Below the pieces are notes generated by a model that did no database searches, was not told the DNA's origin, and was given only the letters and a program-made list of their open reading frames with translations. A program made the position numbers and the translations under genes. Shown in pieces: positions 39,360 to 51,985 of a stretch of 64,000 nt of DNA. This DNA is from Hofstenia miamia (taxonomy: Eukaryota > Xenacoelomorpha > Acoela), in assembly GCA_004352715.1 (NCBI GenBank), contig SCFE01000112.1:1225122-1289121 (forward strand). Reading direction: 5' to 3'. Within the stretch, counting starts at the first letter, position 1; every line of letters starts with the position of its first letter.

Positions 39360-39513
39360 AAGTTATGGACTCCTACCCTCCATTAATGCTGGTAGTGCCT
39401 TTTAATCAGACTGCGAAGGAAGGTGATGACGTATTGATTCCTTGTCAAGTTCAAAACACTCTGTATAAAGTCTCCATCCACTGGGAAAAGGATGATTATG
39501 ACGTCACTTCATT
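39360..39513 (+). CDS. robo: Robo exon: Ig5, first half
   Basis: Encodes VMDSYPPLMLVVPFNQTAKE, then DDVLIPCQV with the first Ig5 cysteine and VSIHWEKDDYDVTS with the Trp. The Y-P-P-L-x-L...N-Q-T start parallels the P-P-P-I...N-Q-T of Robo Ig5. Acceptor GGAGTTTAG ends at 39359. I place the donor at GTATGA after 39513 (phase 2) because only this choice keeps the frame into the next exon. Confidence 0.88.
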
Positions 39514-40649
39514 GTATGAAGCTTTTCTTAATTAATATTTTAGTTTATCAAAAATTATATCTTTTATTTCCCACTCGCTGTTGAACTTGCTAAGCAAACG
39601 CTATGTATTCTGTAACAAAACTCCTCCAAATCTATCAATTTCTATATTTTCTTTTATACATAATAAAACATAGCTTTGTAAGGGTAAAGCATGGTTGTAA
39701 GGTTTTTTTACTGCACATTGGATGTGTTATAAATAATCTTTGATTACACAGTGGTATCATCATTTTTCTATGTTTTTAAACTAAATCGATGCTGCTGATT
39801 CCAAAAATTTTAAATTTTCGATCATATCATTGTAAGGAAGAAAGTTGTGAGACATTTCATTTTTGTAAGCGAGTGATTTCAATTACTTTTGGTTTGAAAT
39901 TCAAACCTTAATAACTCAGCAATACTTGTTGCATAAATTTGGTTTTAGTTTGTTTGAAGCAGAATCCAAGGTGGTCTAATATGTTGTTTTATTGGGAAAT
40001 TGTAGTGTTTCTCCAATGATGCTTGCTGAATAATCATTTATTTTAGAAACATTGAAAAATAAAAATAAACACAAAAAACTGAAATTTTGTTACACTGTGT
40101 TTTGAAGTTGTTCCATTTCTCCAGCTGTTTGTGTGTTGTTTTCAAGGAGGGATGTCATCAATTTATTTAGCGGTCCTCTTCCTATAAACAAATTTTCCCA
40201 ATTAGTTTAACTTGCGGTATGCGGTGCTTCCAGGAGAAAATTCCTGTTTATTTTGTTTTTGAATAAAACTCCAATTTGAACCACTTGTTGGATTAGTTTG
40301 TTTTCTTGCCTCTAGCTTATCTCATAAATGATATTTTGCCCTTCGGCCTCTTATTTATTGAGTAACTTGATTGAATTGATAAGCATTCTTCTTGCAAGGT
40401 AGAAGCAAAATAATAAAGCGTGAGAATATATACTTACAGGCTAGTTGGTAAACAATTTTACCCACGGTTACTCAACGTAATAATTCAATTATATTTCATT
40501 TGAAAAAAAATTCCATATTTACTTGCAAACTATAGAAAGAAATACAATGCAATTTGAAACACATTATTTGTCAATAATAAAGTTAACTTTTGCTCAATAT
40601 GTAAAATCTGAATTATGAATAATCGGAATTTTTTGAAAAGAGTTTTTTT

Positions 40650-40822
40650 CATTTTATAATTTTTAATATTAATATTGGTATTTTATTCTCCACATTCTTT
40701 AATCCGCATAGCTTCCTGCCTGTTACAGATATAGAACTTAAAATCCTTATGATTGAAAGCTTTGAAGTCCATTTCATTTCAAAATTTTGACTAATTGGTA
40801 TTAATATTAAAAATTATAAAAT
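40650..40822. mobile_element. Palindromic MITE, copy 2 (inverted relative to copy 1)
   Basis: About 173 bp with terminal inverted repeats CATTTTATAATTTTTAATAT... and its complement at the right end. Reverse-complemented, it matches 19155-19333 nearly base for base, including GGATTTTAAGTTCTATATCT and GAATGTGGAGAATAAAATAC. No coding capacity. Confidence 0.85.
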
Positions 40823-41990
40823 TAAAGAATGAATATGAATGTATATATGTATTTGTGTTTATGTATATATGCATCTATATAATTCATACATATATACAAA
40901 TATATATATATATATATACATATACGAGAAAGTTTATAACTCTCTAAAGAGAATATAAAAAGCCGATGTAATAATAGAATATGGAATTCTTCAGAAGTAA
41001 GATATATATAAATATATATCCTAAGAGTTGTTTGCTTTAACAATTCTAAAAATACATTGTCACTCAGACTATTTCTGGAAAGAATAATGGTTGATAAATT
41101 AGACTAATTTATTTTTTCCTGATGAAATTTGTCACTAGTGCACGGACTTTAAATAATTGTTAACATAATTTTGTACTTGGAAACACTGCGTTTTGTTTTT
41201 TAATATCAAAGCATAATTCACTTTAAATTTCTGCAATTTGTGCAAAATTTCCATCATTTTCTGCATCAGGTGTTTTATATGGAGCAGACAATTTATATAT
41301 CAGAAATGATGAGTCATTTATTAGTTAGCTCACAGCTTATTTATCCCAGATTACGCTTTACGTTTGAGACCCAAATATATTGCATCTGTCAATTCCTGCA
41401 TAGTTTTCATCTATATCTTCTCTCATTGTGTAAATGTGCACATCTGTGACAGATAAGTCTTGATTAATTATCAGTAGTTCCGATAGTGAATCTGAAAATT
41501 TCTTCCCTCGTTAGAAATCGTTTGATATCCCTTTAGAACCTGGTATTAAATGTAAACCAACTACTTCATTGTGTTCACATCTTATTCACATATGTGCGCG
41601 TGGACCAGCGTACTCCTCACTATTGCAGTTGCTGTATGTCATCTCAAAAGCTTTTCTCTGGATTCTTGGTTGAATAAAATTTACGTAATATCCTTCTCAA
41701 ATCATATGAGGGCCTCCTTGCGTTTGCAATTTATTTTAATATGAAATAGAAAATATTTCATATAGAACTACTGTGGTAGGAATATTCTTGATACTAGAAG
41801 AAAATTTGAGTGTAAGACTGAAACAGATCAGGACTCTTAAATAGTTTGAATTTCAAAGATTGGTAGGGATATCATGGCAGAAGACAGTCCAGCCTCAACC
41901 ACATCAACTTTCAAACCCCTGTTAGAATACAAAATCTAAATATATCAAGATATGAAAAGGGTAATAACAAATTGTTTAATACTGATCAGT

Positions 41991-42254
41991 CAGGCACGGT
42001 TTTGAGGGTTGCCCTCCCTCACCTCCTCCTTTTTTCAAAAACCGTCTCAACAGTATGTAGAATTGCCGATATTTTATGTGAATTTTGTGATAGAAAAAAT
42101 TATTCTCTCTCCTTAGAATAAATCTTAAATCATCGCACGTTTTGCAAGATATGATAAGATTTTGTATAACTTGCAAATAAATAATATTTTTTATAATAAT
42201 TTTAAGAACATCAATTTGAATCGCCCCGCTCGAAATTTTCTATCACCGTGCCTG
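41991..42254. mobile_element. hAT-like non-autonomous element
   Basis: Begins CAGGCACGGT and ends ACCGTGCCTG, a perfect 10-bp terminal inverted repeat with CAG...CTG ends, 264 bp apart. Flanking octamers TGATCAGT (41983-41990) and TCATCAAT (42255-42262) agree at 6 of 8 positions, consistent with a decayed 8-bp target duplication. No coding capacity. Confidence 0.7.
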
Positions 42255-44321
42255 TCATCAATCAAAGTTTTAGTCTTCTGAGACTTGGGATTACAATTTT
42301 TTATCTAAATTGAATGTTTTACTTGCGAGTTCTTATATGCTTTCTGCCAAATATTGTTATCATCTTTCACCATAATTGACATAAAAATTGAAAGACATTT
42401 TGAAATGATTTCTGACAATTTTATATGATGTTTCATTTAAAATCTATCGTCATGTCACCGCATTGTTTGTCGGAATTCTCCGCTTTCTGCTCTGTTATCG
42501 AATTACGGAGATTTAACACAATTGTTAATTCTTTTATGATTTGGCGTCACAATTTAATTAGAGGCTTTGCCAAAGACGGATAAATTGAATTTAAAGTAAT
42601 AAAATAATGCTATTTTTGAAGAAATACATTTATTTTATTCAAGGTTATTGTCTGCTTGCTATCTAAACAACATTTGAGCTCATTTATTACTTTATGGGTT
42701 TAAACCATTCGTTATGCTCATGTTATCAATTACCGGTATAACGTACGTACTGATTCAATAAGAGTGAAATAGCTCCTACTTTAATTTGAGTCTAGGTTCA
42801 GTATCGGCCACCTTTTTGCAGTTTGGGGCTGGATCAGAATTGCTACCTTAGTTGTATAGAGCATTAAGTCTGTAACTGTGCAGCATAGAAGATTCTTAAA
42901 ATATTGCTCCATTTTTGGTATGTTTACCCATTACCTTTGATGTAGGCCTTTTCAGTGTGGAATATTGCATCAATGGGTTTTGGTACCAATCCCCATCAAT
43001 TGCGTAATTCTCAAACTGACTCAGATTTCTAGACGCAGATTAAACACTGATTGTAAAGCCATGCAATTTTTTGAACATTACAAACGAGCGATAAAAACCA
43101 TCTAATTTATTGAAATACTCATTAAATATTATAAAATAATAAATAGAAATGCCAAAGAGAGAATGTGAAAGTTTTTATTGAAATTTACAGCCCAAAAGTT
43201 TGACTGTAAATATCAAACAAATACATGTTATAGTTGAGCATAATAAATTTACAAGCAACATTGTTCTTAATAGTTTATCTTATTCATATATATATATATA
43301 TGTACTATGTACATGTGCTTATGGAACTTAGTCTTGACATAAATTTTTATTTTGAAATAATGGATTATAAATGCATTACATATGCATTATATATAGGGAT
43401 TATATAAATTATTTTAAAGATTATTACATAAAGTTCCAAATTATTTTATAGGGTAGTTACATATTGATTTTATTTTTAAATTTTTCAATTTTCATAAATG
43501 TAGAAATAAAGTACAGAGAACCAATTAGCACGTAATAGAGAAAAGATAAGCCTTGATACCAATACAAGATGACACATAAGATATAAAAATTACCTTCACA
43601 ATGCCATAACTAAGCCTCGCTGAAAAATTTCAATTTATACGTAATTTATTACTTTTTCGTATAATTAACTTTATTTACGATCGCTAAGGAAATCAGATAT
43701 TTTAACGCCCTTTGTGTTTGTAGTTTCTCAAATACTGATTAACTGTTTACCAATCTTTCTAAATTGAACACAATTATATAATTGCATCGTAAGTTATGTT
43801 TGTAAAACTATACTGTGGATAATAAACAAACAGTATCACAGCACTGCTATCTGGAAGTTGACCGCCAAATTTATGAGGTTAGAAGAAGATATATATCTCC
43901 CTCAGCTAATAAATTCAATTGGAGATATGGTATTGGAAATGTGGGAACATATCATAAAATATTAACGCCGGTGTACAGCTATGTTATTTCATCTCATTTA
44001 ATAATGTCTGCATATTTTCAAGTCCAAAATTTAAACGTTTGAACTTTATTCATTTATAGGAATTCTTATTTACACAGATATTTACGTTTTTTAAGTTTCT
44101 TGTAGTAATGACTTACAAAGACAGAAACAGATCAAAATATGCGAAAAAACAAAAAACTGAAAAAATGACGAATTGTTTACATAAAACACACCATGTTTCT
44201 AAAATGAAATTTTCCATAAAAATAACTACTTCGTAACGTGTTTCTTCATTTTTAAATTAAATTTTTAAATTTTTTTCCACCTACAATTCGGCTTAACTAT
44301 ATTTCTTGTATTCCAAATTTC

Positions 44322-44344
44322 TCTCTCTCTCTCTCTCTTTCTCT
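44322..44344. repeat. (CT)n tract
   Basis: Short CT microsatellite with one TTT interruption. Confidence 0.85.
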
Positions 44345-47300
44345 GATTGCCTAAATGAAAGCTTCCAATTGAGAGAGGTGTTTGCCTGCATCTCGAAAAC
44401 TCATTAAATCAAGCTATTCGACAATTATTTCATGTCATCTTATTGGCAACGTGTATTTAATTTAGGTGACATTCTTCGCTATGTTTAATTTCGCTCATTA
44501 TGTGCATCAAGTAATGAACAGTAACACTTAATTTTTATCGATTCTACAAAGCGTAGGATATCAATATTTTCTTAATTTGCGTAGTCGAATATTAATGAAT
44601 TTTTAAGTTGTTAAATTCGTCGGGAGTCGCTAATTATCAGCTAGACTTTTCTTGTGAATTATATTTTCAATATACTGAATAAAAGTATAAATTAAATTTT
44701 GCCATTCACAGTGTTTACGCTAGATGGCGCTGTTAAATGTTAGTATGTCATTCATCAGCTGTCTTTAATGAGATTCCGTAACCATAATGTACTTTTGTTA
44801 ATTCTTCTTCTAAATGTGTATACGAAGCCATGCTGTGGATATTGCAATAATTAATGAAATTTGGATTATTCTTTGTATGTGATGCTTCCTCAAGGTTTTC
44901 CTTTAAAGCTTTTCATTGCAAATATAATTGAGTTCCACCCATTCGGCTGATGTAAAGTAAAACTTTTGTGATCTAACATGTTGTGTCTGTTGATATATTT
45001 TCTACAAATGAGAAACAATTGGATGAGTTTTGTTATATCAAGAATCCAAAGAACAGACATTTCTATTTTTTAATTTGTGAATTAGATAAATTCACAAGAC
45101 GGTATTTTCAGTTTTTTAGTGGCTTTCCACTATTTCCAGGTGCATATTTAGAAGTTTGCGCATTGAAATTCTACTTAAATTAATGATAATGATAATAATA
45201 ATAAACTGACCAAATCTTTACAATTATTATTTAAATTTGGTTATGTCATGAAGAAAACCGTCTTTGCCGACGTTTGATAACATTGGGTGCAAAGGTTATT
45301 CATTACATGTAAACTCTGGCGAGAACGTACAATCCGTTCATATTAGTAGGAGCAATCTAGAAAACATTAATTAGACAAAGTTTATTGACCAAATATAAAA
45401 TAACATTACTATATTCTAAGCTAATTGAATTCGATGGATAGGAGTACAAGTTTCTCAGTTATAGCGTAATAAAAACGTTATTGATTGTCATCAATTATCA
45501 AACAGGAGATTCTTTACCAAGAAAGGAGAAAGTAGCCTGAATGATGTCGTCAAAGGGATTAATGCCAAGCTGAGTGCTGTTTTCTCGTAGTACTATAACA
45601 CAAAGGCATTCAAATCTATTTGAACTTACGGCTATCAACTTCGATCTAGGCTGACATAACTACGCATACAAGATCATGATCATAAGAACTAACTTGACTT
45701 TGACGAGAAAGGTAGGACTCTAACAAAGGTAGCCGCTGGCTATCAACAATGGTAAATAGAATCTGCCGATGTGGATCAATTTTTAGTCTTATATTTACTC
45801 ATGCATTCATTTTGATTTTTGGTTATGACTTCATACAGAAATTTGCAGAATATAAAAAAAATCTTAGGTTTTTTCTAACTCCGAACTTATGAAAAACTTA
45901 AAAACTTTTTACCAGTACATGAACTACTTAAGAAATACGATGTAAAGAAAACAAAAATAGGGAAGCATTCGGTTTTACTAAAATTTAACAGATCGGAAAT
46001 CCTATATACCAACAGGTAAGTTAACATTTGTATCGTTTCTATGAAATCGAAGTCATTCATCTTTACTAATATTTATGTCATGTGGGCATTAATGAATAAC
46101 TATATAAATATACATTATGTTTATGGGGAACAATTGAACAGCTGCTTTTAAGGAAGTTTAGCAAAATCCATGAAAATGTTGACGTAGCATTGTAGAATAT
46201 TTGCTTCGGAATGTAACAAATAGTGTGTAAATTTGATCTCTCTAATGAGCAGCCGAACTAAGTTCTACTAAATGCAATGACCCACAATCCTCTCGGGGTG
46301 TTGACCCAAATCCGCACATGGTGCTATCATAACATATGCCAAATTGGGTCATTCCAGTCATTTATTTTACTATTTGCATGGTTTTATTGTTTATTTGTCA
46401 TTTTAATATACGTTTTTCATGAATTCCTTAATTAAAAATTATCTTTATGGTATTTTGCTTACGCGATTAACAATTTCTTAAATTAACCACAAAATTTGCG
46501 ATTTCCTTCACGAAGTCTAAATTGAAGTTTATTTCACAGGTTCATTTTTATTTAAAATGTTTTTGTTTTTCATAGCAATTTCATAGTTTTTCCCTATTTC
46601 TCGATAGAGTTACTAGAATAAAAGTCACACTTGGTTTAATTCCAATTCTTCGAATTTCGATTTCTTAATGTAAAATTGCATATTCTCAGACTCTGTATAT
46701 AGTCAAAATACTGAAAACAATTTCTGATGCAAAGTTTATTATTTTTATTTCCAATCCTGTCTGCTTCGAGGTCAGTTCTCAATTTCCATGATGATACACT
46801 TATTTTTGTATATATTTGTAGGTATATGCATTTTTATACTAGTTAAAATATTTCACTTTATGATTCCTATATAAAGCCTTCACTGGAAAAACCCACATAA
46901 TTTGCCGAATTATTGAAAATATTTCAATGTGTGTGCTGCTTATTGAAGTCTAACTCATTGACAGTGTAAAATGATTGTAGTGTCTATACCCAGGTTCCTG
47001 TTGATTACAATTCAAAGACTATATACCTGCCTAAATAAATGACTAAACTAGTGATAAACAACCAACACGGCCTATAAATATTATTTTAATTGAGAAGAAT
47101 ATAAATTCCTACATTTCAAAAAGCTATTTTTTGGAATCATATATTATGGGATGTTAATAAATCAATCAAGATTAAAGTCTTAGAATCAATATCTTCATAA
47201 TTGTTGTAAATAAAGTATTCATTTGATTCATATTCATGCACTGTGTCTGCCACTGTAAGAAGTTCATTTGGTTTTTTTAATGTCTGGCAGTACATTTGTC

Positions 47301-47788
47301 GCCTAAGCAATTAAGTTTGAATTCTTATCTTTTTTCTGGAATAATTCTCTCGAAGTTTAAGTTCGTTTAGGGAATGACATTTAATGAAACTAATTTCTCG
47401 TCTATTGCATAAGAGCACGAGAATTAGAATTGCCTTGTAAAACCTTTAATATTTTATTCATGCTATTATAGATTTCAGGTTTAATGTAAGTTCATTGAAT
47501 ATTTAGCGTTTTTATTTCAGACAAGGTCGTTTCGATCCAAAACACATATTTTATTTGATAAAAATTACATATACTACCAAATATATGTTTTGTTTTTCAT
47601 ATGCGTTGATAATCCTGTTCATTTCTATATTTGGAATTTTTTTATTATTTTTGGATGAAACTCTTAAATGAAGAGTTCATTTTCAAATGATCCTCAGAGA
47701 ATAACAGTAATTCTAAATTTAAATTTTTAGATGAGTTTGAGTTTTTCAGAGAAATATTATATATAGTACTTGTTACATGTTTATTTAG

Positions 47789-47982
47789 AGCTACACTTCT
47801 GAAAAATGGAAGCCTGTTAATAAAAAATGTTGAATTTAAACACAGAGGTGCTTACATATGCGTAGCCTCTTCAGAGACCGGACTGGTGAAGAAGAGTGCA
47901 TATTTGAGCGTTGTCGAAGCAAGAAGCCCGCTCCAATTTGAAAATGGTCTACCTAGTGCTCCCTATAATGTAATTTTTAATT
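47789..47982 (+). CDS. robo: Robo exon: Ig5, second half, and start of FN3-1
   Basis: Encodes ATLLKNGSLLIKNVEFKHRG, then AYICVASSETG with the second Ig5 cysteine, KSAYLSVVEA, and the linker into FN3-1 (NGLPSAPYNVIFN). The L-P-x-x-P motif marks the start of the first FN3 domain in Robos. Acceptor GTTTATTTAG ends at 47788. The donor is a non-consensus GTTATA after 47982. I prefer it because it alone gives phase 1 and an unbroken FN3 sequence. The nearer GTAATT (after 47973) would break the frame. Confidence 0.82.
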
Positions 47983-47997
47983 GTTATATATAATATG

Positions 47998-48030
<33 letters not shown>

Positions 48031-48345
48031 TTATGAAAAGATATTCTCATTTTTTGATTTCATGACTGCTGATGAAAATGAAATCTTGGGCAAATAATAA
48101 AGAGATTTCAACTATTATTAATTATATATATGTAAGATGATCTAATGGAGAGGCAAGAAATATATTTTTCATAAATTTTATGAATTGGAAAACTATTACT
48201 AATAGACTAGGTTTTGGAAGGATAAGGATAAAACCCTGTCACTTCACCTAAAATTATGCATCTTAGTTAGTTAGTAATTGTGTAAAAATCCTTTAGAGTG
48301 CATTATAGATACCTGCTACTCAATTGCGTGTTTAGCTTATTACAG
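47983..48345 (+). other. Robo intron inside FN3-1 (363 nt)
   Basis: Starts with a TA tract (47998-48024). Otherwise AT-rich and featureless. Confidence 0.75.
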
Positions 48346-48433
48346 ATTTTGTCAATGAGTCAAAGATTGGAGTTCAGTGGAAGCATAATTCTGATCAACT
48401 TCCAATAACTTCCTTCAGAGTTGAATACTTTTC
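48346..48433 (+). CDS. robo: Robo exon: FN3-1, middle
   Basis: Encodes FVNESKIGVQWKHNSDQLPI, then TSFRVEYF, containing the conserved FN3 tryptophan and the Y strand. Acceptor TTATTACAG ends at 48345. GTAAGT follows 48433. Phase 1 in, phase 2 out. Confidence 0.87.
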
Positions 48434-48609
48434 GTAAGTCCTTCGGCTTTTTTCATCTGCCATCTGGCCATAGTATTTATTAAATCTTTACTACATGATT
48501 TTGAATTGGAATTTAATAACATAAAAATATCCGATTGACTTTAGTGTATTCATTTTTTACTTTGAGTTTCAAATTTAATTCTTTTTTATTATTGTTAGCA
48601 ATATTTTAG

Positions 48610-48773
48610 AAGAGACTTTTTGTTCTGGAAATCTATCGATGTCACATCTCACAAAAAGCATGCCATCATAAGTCATCTCAAAATAGATCAGAAATTTTAC
48701 ATTACTGTTCGTGCAGTCACTCCTTTCCGCATGGGTTTGCCAAGTCCAATTTTAGATGGAATCGTCACTTTCT
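48610..48773 (+). CDS. robo: Robo exon: FN3-1, end
   Basis: Encodes RDFLFWKSIDVTSHKKHAII, then QKFYITVRAVTPFRMGLPSP, the typical Y-x-x-x-V-R-A strand of FN3. The acceptor AG ends at 48609. A competing AG ends at 48598 but gives the wrong phase. GTAAGA follows 48773. Phase 2 in, phase 1 out. Confidence 0.87.
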
Positions 48774-48819
48774 GTAAGATACCGTATTATTTACAAACAT
48801 TTTTTAATATGTATATATA

Positions 48820-49132
48820 NNNNNNNNNNNNNNNNNNNNNNNNNNNNNNNNNNNNNNNNNNNNNNNNNNNNNNNNNNNNNNNNNNNNNNNNNNNNNNNNN
48901 NNNNNNNNNNNNNNNNNNNNNNNNNNNNNNNNNNNNNNNNNNNNNNNNNNNNNNNNNNNNNNNNNNNNNNNNNNNNNNNNNNNNNNNNNNNNNNNNNNNN
49001 NNNNNNNNNNNNNNNNNNNNNNNNNNNNNNNNNNNNNNNNNNNNNNNNNNNNNNNNNNNNNNNNNNNNNNNNNNNNNNNNNNNNNNNNNNNNNNNNNNNN
49101 NNNNNNNNNNNNNNNNNNNNNNNNNNNNNNNN
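48820..49132. other. Assembly gap (313 N) inside a (TA)n tract
   Basis: Flanked on both sides by TA repeat (to 48819 and from 49133 to 49163). Confidence 0.98.
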
Positions 49133-49161
<29 letters not shown>

Positions 49162-49164
<3 letters not shown>

Positions 49165-49677
49165 CTGTTTTGTATTTTAGGATATGTTAGTAAAAACACG
49201 TTTGCGCACTTTCTGGTGAGTTTAAAACTTTAATATCAAAACACGTTTTTTACTTTAAAAATTTTATTTAATTGAAAAATGCCACTGATAAAAAAAGATG
49301 GCCCTCCCATTAATTGTTTCCTTCGGTGTGTCCTCCATTCCTCTCGATACATAGCTGCATTCGCGTCCTCATTCCGGCCATTACTCGCCTAAGGAGAGCA
49401 CCGTTTCCTTGAAACAAATTGACCTTTGCTTCAATTTTTTGTTGAAGTTCAACTGTGTTTTGCGGTGAAGTGGATATAAACTTGTTTTGATATTAAAGTT
49501 TTAAACTCACCAAAAAGTGCGCAAACGTGTTTTTACTAATATTAACCAAAATACAATTGCGACAAAACAGTTAAATTAAATCTTCTCAAATTTGGTATAC
49601 GGATAGAAAAAGTTTCTATTTCCTTGTAAGTTTATTAGTTTTGAGCTGCAGCACGTTTTTTTTGGAACACTCGGTAT
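49162..49677. mobile_element. Internally deleted Tc1/mariner-like relic with long inverted repeats
   Basis: Two arms of about 80 bp at 49162-49243 and 49483-49575 are near-perfect inverted repeats (core TAAAAACACGTTTGCGCACT and GTGAGTTTAAAACTTTAATA). Between them, the minus strand reads RRRVMAGMRTRMQLCIERNG and GHTEGN, similar to the extreme C-termini of arthropod mariner-type transposases. The right flank ends GGAACACTCGGTA next to a TA tract. The left end probably lies in the gap ending at 49132. Confidence 0.6.
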
Positions 49678-49715
49678 ATATATATATGTCAATTGATTAT
49701 TACCTTACAATAAAT

Positions 49716-49732
49716 NNNNNNNNNNNNNNNNN
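49716..49732. other. Assembly gap (17 N) next to a (TA)n tract
   Basis: The 16 bases before the gap (TTACCTTACAATAAAT) recur just after the TA run that follows it (ending near 49769), which suggests an unmerged contig overlap. Confidence 0.95.
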
Positions 49733-49965
49733 TATATATATATATATATATTTTTACCTTACAATAAATTGCTTTTTATATTTTTTAACATTTTTTAACA
49801 TTTTTTAACAAAAATACTAGCTTCAGTTCGAATTTATTCTACTTCCCAGAAATCTGTTCATTTTGAGTACAAATGCTATGAAAACTTTTGTGAATAGAGG
49901 TGAAGATGTGTGGTAGTCACTTAATAACTAAATATAATAGCCCAATACATCATTCATTTTATATA

Positions 49966-49968
49966 TGC

Positions 49969-50004
<36 letters not shown>

Positions 50005-50014
50005 ATATATATAT
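49966..50014. repeat. (TA)n microsatellite, interrupted
   Basis: TA tract with GC and GT interruptions. Confidence 0.92.
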
Positions 50015-50233
50015 AACACTCTTATCATAAATATATGTATATGTAAATTTTCGTAATGTTTTTTTGTGTTTTTTTTTCAAAAAAACTTCGATTATTCTTA
50101 AATGTCTGCATATTGATAAAAATTACATGATAAATATGTAATTACAGCATTTTACATTTGAGTCCATGTTCAAAGTTTTCCATTTTCTGACATGTCCTCA
50201 TTTATGGTGCGTTTGCTGTAACATGATGTTTAG

Positions 50234-50367
50234 CATCGGTCACTCACAATTCTGCAATTCAAGAGAAGCTTTACACTGCTGGTGTGAGCATTGTATCAGT
50301 CTTCCCCAACAGTTCACAAGCTCTCCTAGTAGCATGGAGAGTTGCTGCCTACCAAGAAGTTATTAAT
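50234..50367 (+). CDS. robo: Robo exon: FN3-2, first half
   Basis: Encodes SVTHNSAIQEKLYTAGVSIV, then VFPNSSQALLVAWRVAAYQE and VIN, the FN3 W strand followed by the loop that ends before G-F/Y. Acceptor GATGTTTAG ends at 50233. Donor GTATGT follows 50367. Phase 1 in, phase 0 out. A longer open frame starting at 50166 on the same strand is in a different frame and is not used. Confidence 0.85.
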
Positions 50368-51946
50368 GTATGTTCTCATAAAATTCCATTTGAAACATAA
50401 TACATCGTTTTCTTTCTTGGTGTTAGCTAGTAATACCAACTACTATATACACTTTAATGTTAAACTGTTAGTGATTGGAAACCTTCAAAACGCTAATCTA
50501 ATATTCAACAACACACTTTATCTTATCCAGCAGTTTAGACTAGAGACTGACATTATCAATTTAGCATGGAATCTACCCTAACCTGATCAGAATATTCAGT
50601 ACTCAGACCCGACTCGACCCGAAATCTGGTCCTTTGCTATCCTATCCTACTCGTCACCGATAAAATTTTTGGAAAGTCCAAGAAATAATTTTGAATATGC
50701 AAGAAATGTGTTTAACATAAAATAGTCAATATTAAGATGTTTTAGTTTGAATGTTATGTCTTTAGCCGAAAAATTTGATTTGCGATCGAGCACCCGAACT
50801 ACTTTATTAGGCAAGCCGAAGATAGATATTCAAGTGAATAATATGTAGCACTTAGAAGTTACGTTTCTCTTGAAAAATGTATTCTATGCGGTCGATGCTG
50901 TGTGTAATTTTAGTATGTGTCACGTTGTTTGATTGCTTCATCGATTGGAGAAACTGTTTTTGACAGTAATGTTCGGACAACATAGATAGCCAAATGTTGT
51001 GTAATAAATTAAGTTGATAATTTCACATTTTTGTGCATAACTATGAATTTCATATGTTCAATATAGCAGTAGTTTTCATAAAATTGTCTCGTAATATCCA
51101 TGTAATCTAAAACAGCAACAAAAAATACATATGATATAAAATTTTAGCATTTTAGCAAGACTTAATATTTAGGCACTCAGAGGGTTAAAAGCATTGATGT
51201 TGTATTTCTGTTGTACATTTATATAGGGTTGCACAGTTTGTATATAGCCTATCCTAACCAGAAAAACAAGTCTAAATATAATTGTAACTAGACTTAAACT
51301 CGACTCGAGAATAGAAATATCAACCCGCAGTGGCTTAATTTCTACATCTTTCTGAAATAATCAATCTAAGATATAGTTTGTTTGTTTACCTCAGCGAACT
51401 ATTTTGGTAATCTCTTCTCTTTCATGGGCTGCTGCTAATGTCCTAATGAATTACTGTGCGCTTGCAATCTGTTTTCGCATTTGTTTATTATATTTATCGC
51501 AAAATTAACACTTTTATATTGCTATCTCTTTGTACAATTCCCTTGTTTTGCTTCAAATCAATGAACTGGTTTGCGCAGTGTTTGCCTTTCCGCCAAAAAT
51601 CGACAGATATATTATGGAGAGAAGTGCCGTGATTTTGCAAAAATTTCTTTATCGTTATAAACAAATATTAATAATCGTTGGTGATCTTATGATTATCCCT
51701 TAGGTCATTGGACATATAAAATATCTAAGAGCGGCTATTTTCTTGATTCATCTTTGCAAGGGTTATTTTGAAATCAGATTTTTGAAGTCTTACCTATTCA
51801 TTTCAAGCGAAGTTAGAAAATCATTCGGAAAGTGTAATTTTCTTCACTCATATCCACACATTAACGCTTCCTAATATTTATTTAATTTCGTATATGTACA
51901 CAAAGCCACTACTCAAACTTTCAAATGAGTCTTCCTAAAAACCTAA

Positions 51947-51985
<39 letters not shown>

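Larger units (their letters stand above)
39514..47788 (+). other. Robo intron inside Ig5 (8.3 kb)
   Basis: Contains MITE copy 2 (40650-40822), a hAT-like element (41991-42254), a CT tract at 44322-44344 and short TA tracts. No nested gene recognised. Confidence 0.75.
48774..50233 (+). other. Robo intron between FN3-1 and FN3-2 (1.46 kb including gaps)
   Basis: Contains two assembly gaps, TA tracts and an inverted-repeat transposon relic (49162-49677). Confidence 0.75.

Noticed and set aside
43815-44042. 75-codon open frame with some charged residues
   Set aside because: No homology recognised, and no splice sites fit Robo phases.
48620-49199. Long open frames spanning the 313-N gap
   Set aside because: N is read as open. 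Only 48610-48773 is coding, and it ends at a clear GTAAGA donor.
50166-50366. Cys-rich open frame overlapping the FN3-2 exon
   Set aside because: It is in a different frame from the FN3 sequence, and its composition is a shadow of the real exon.
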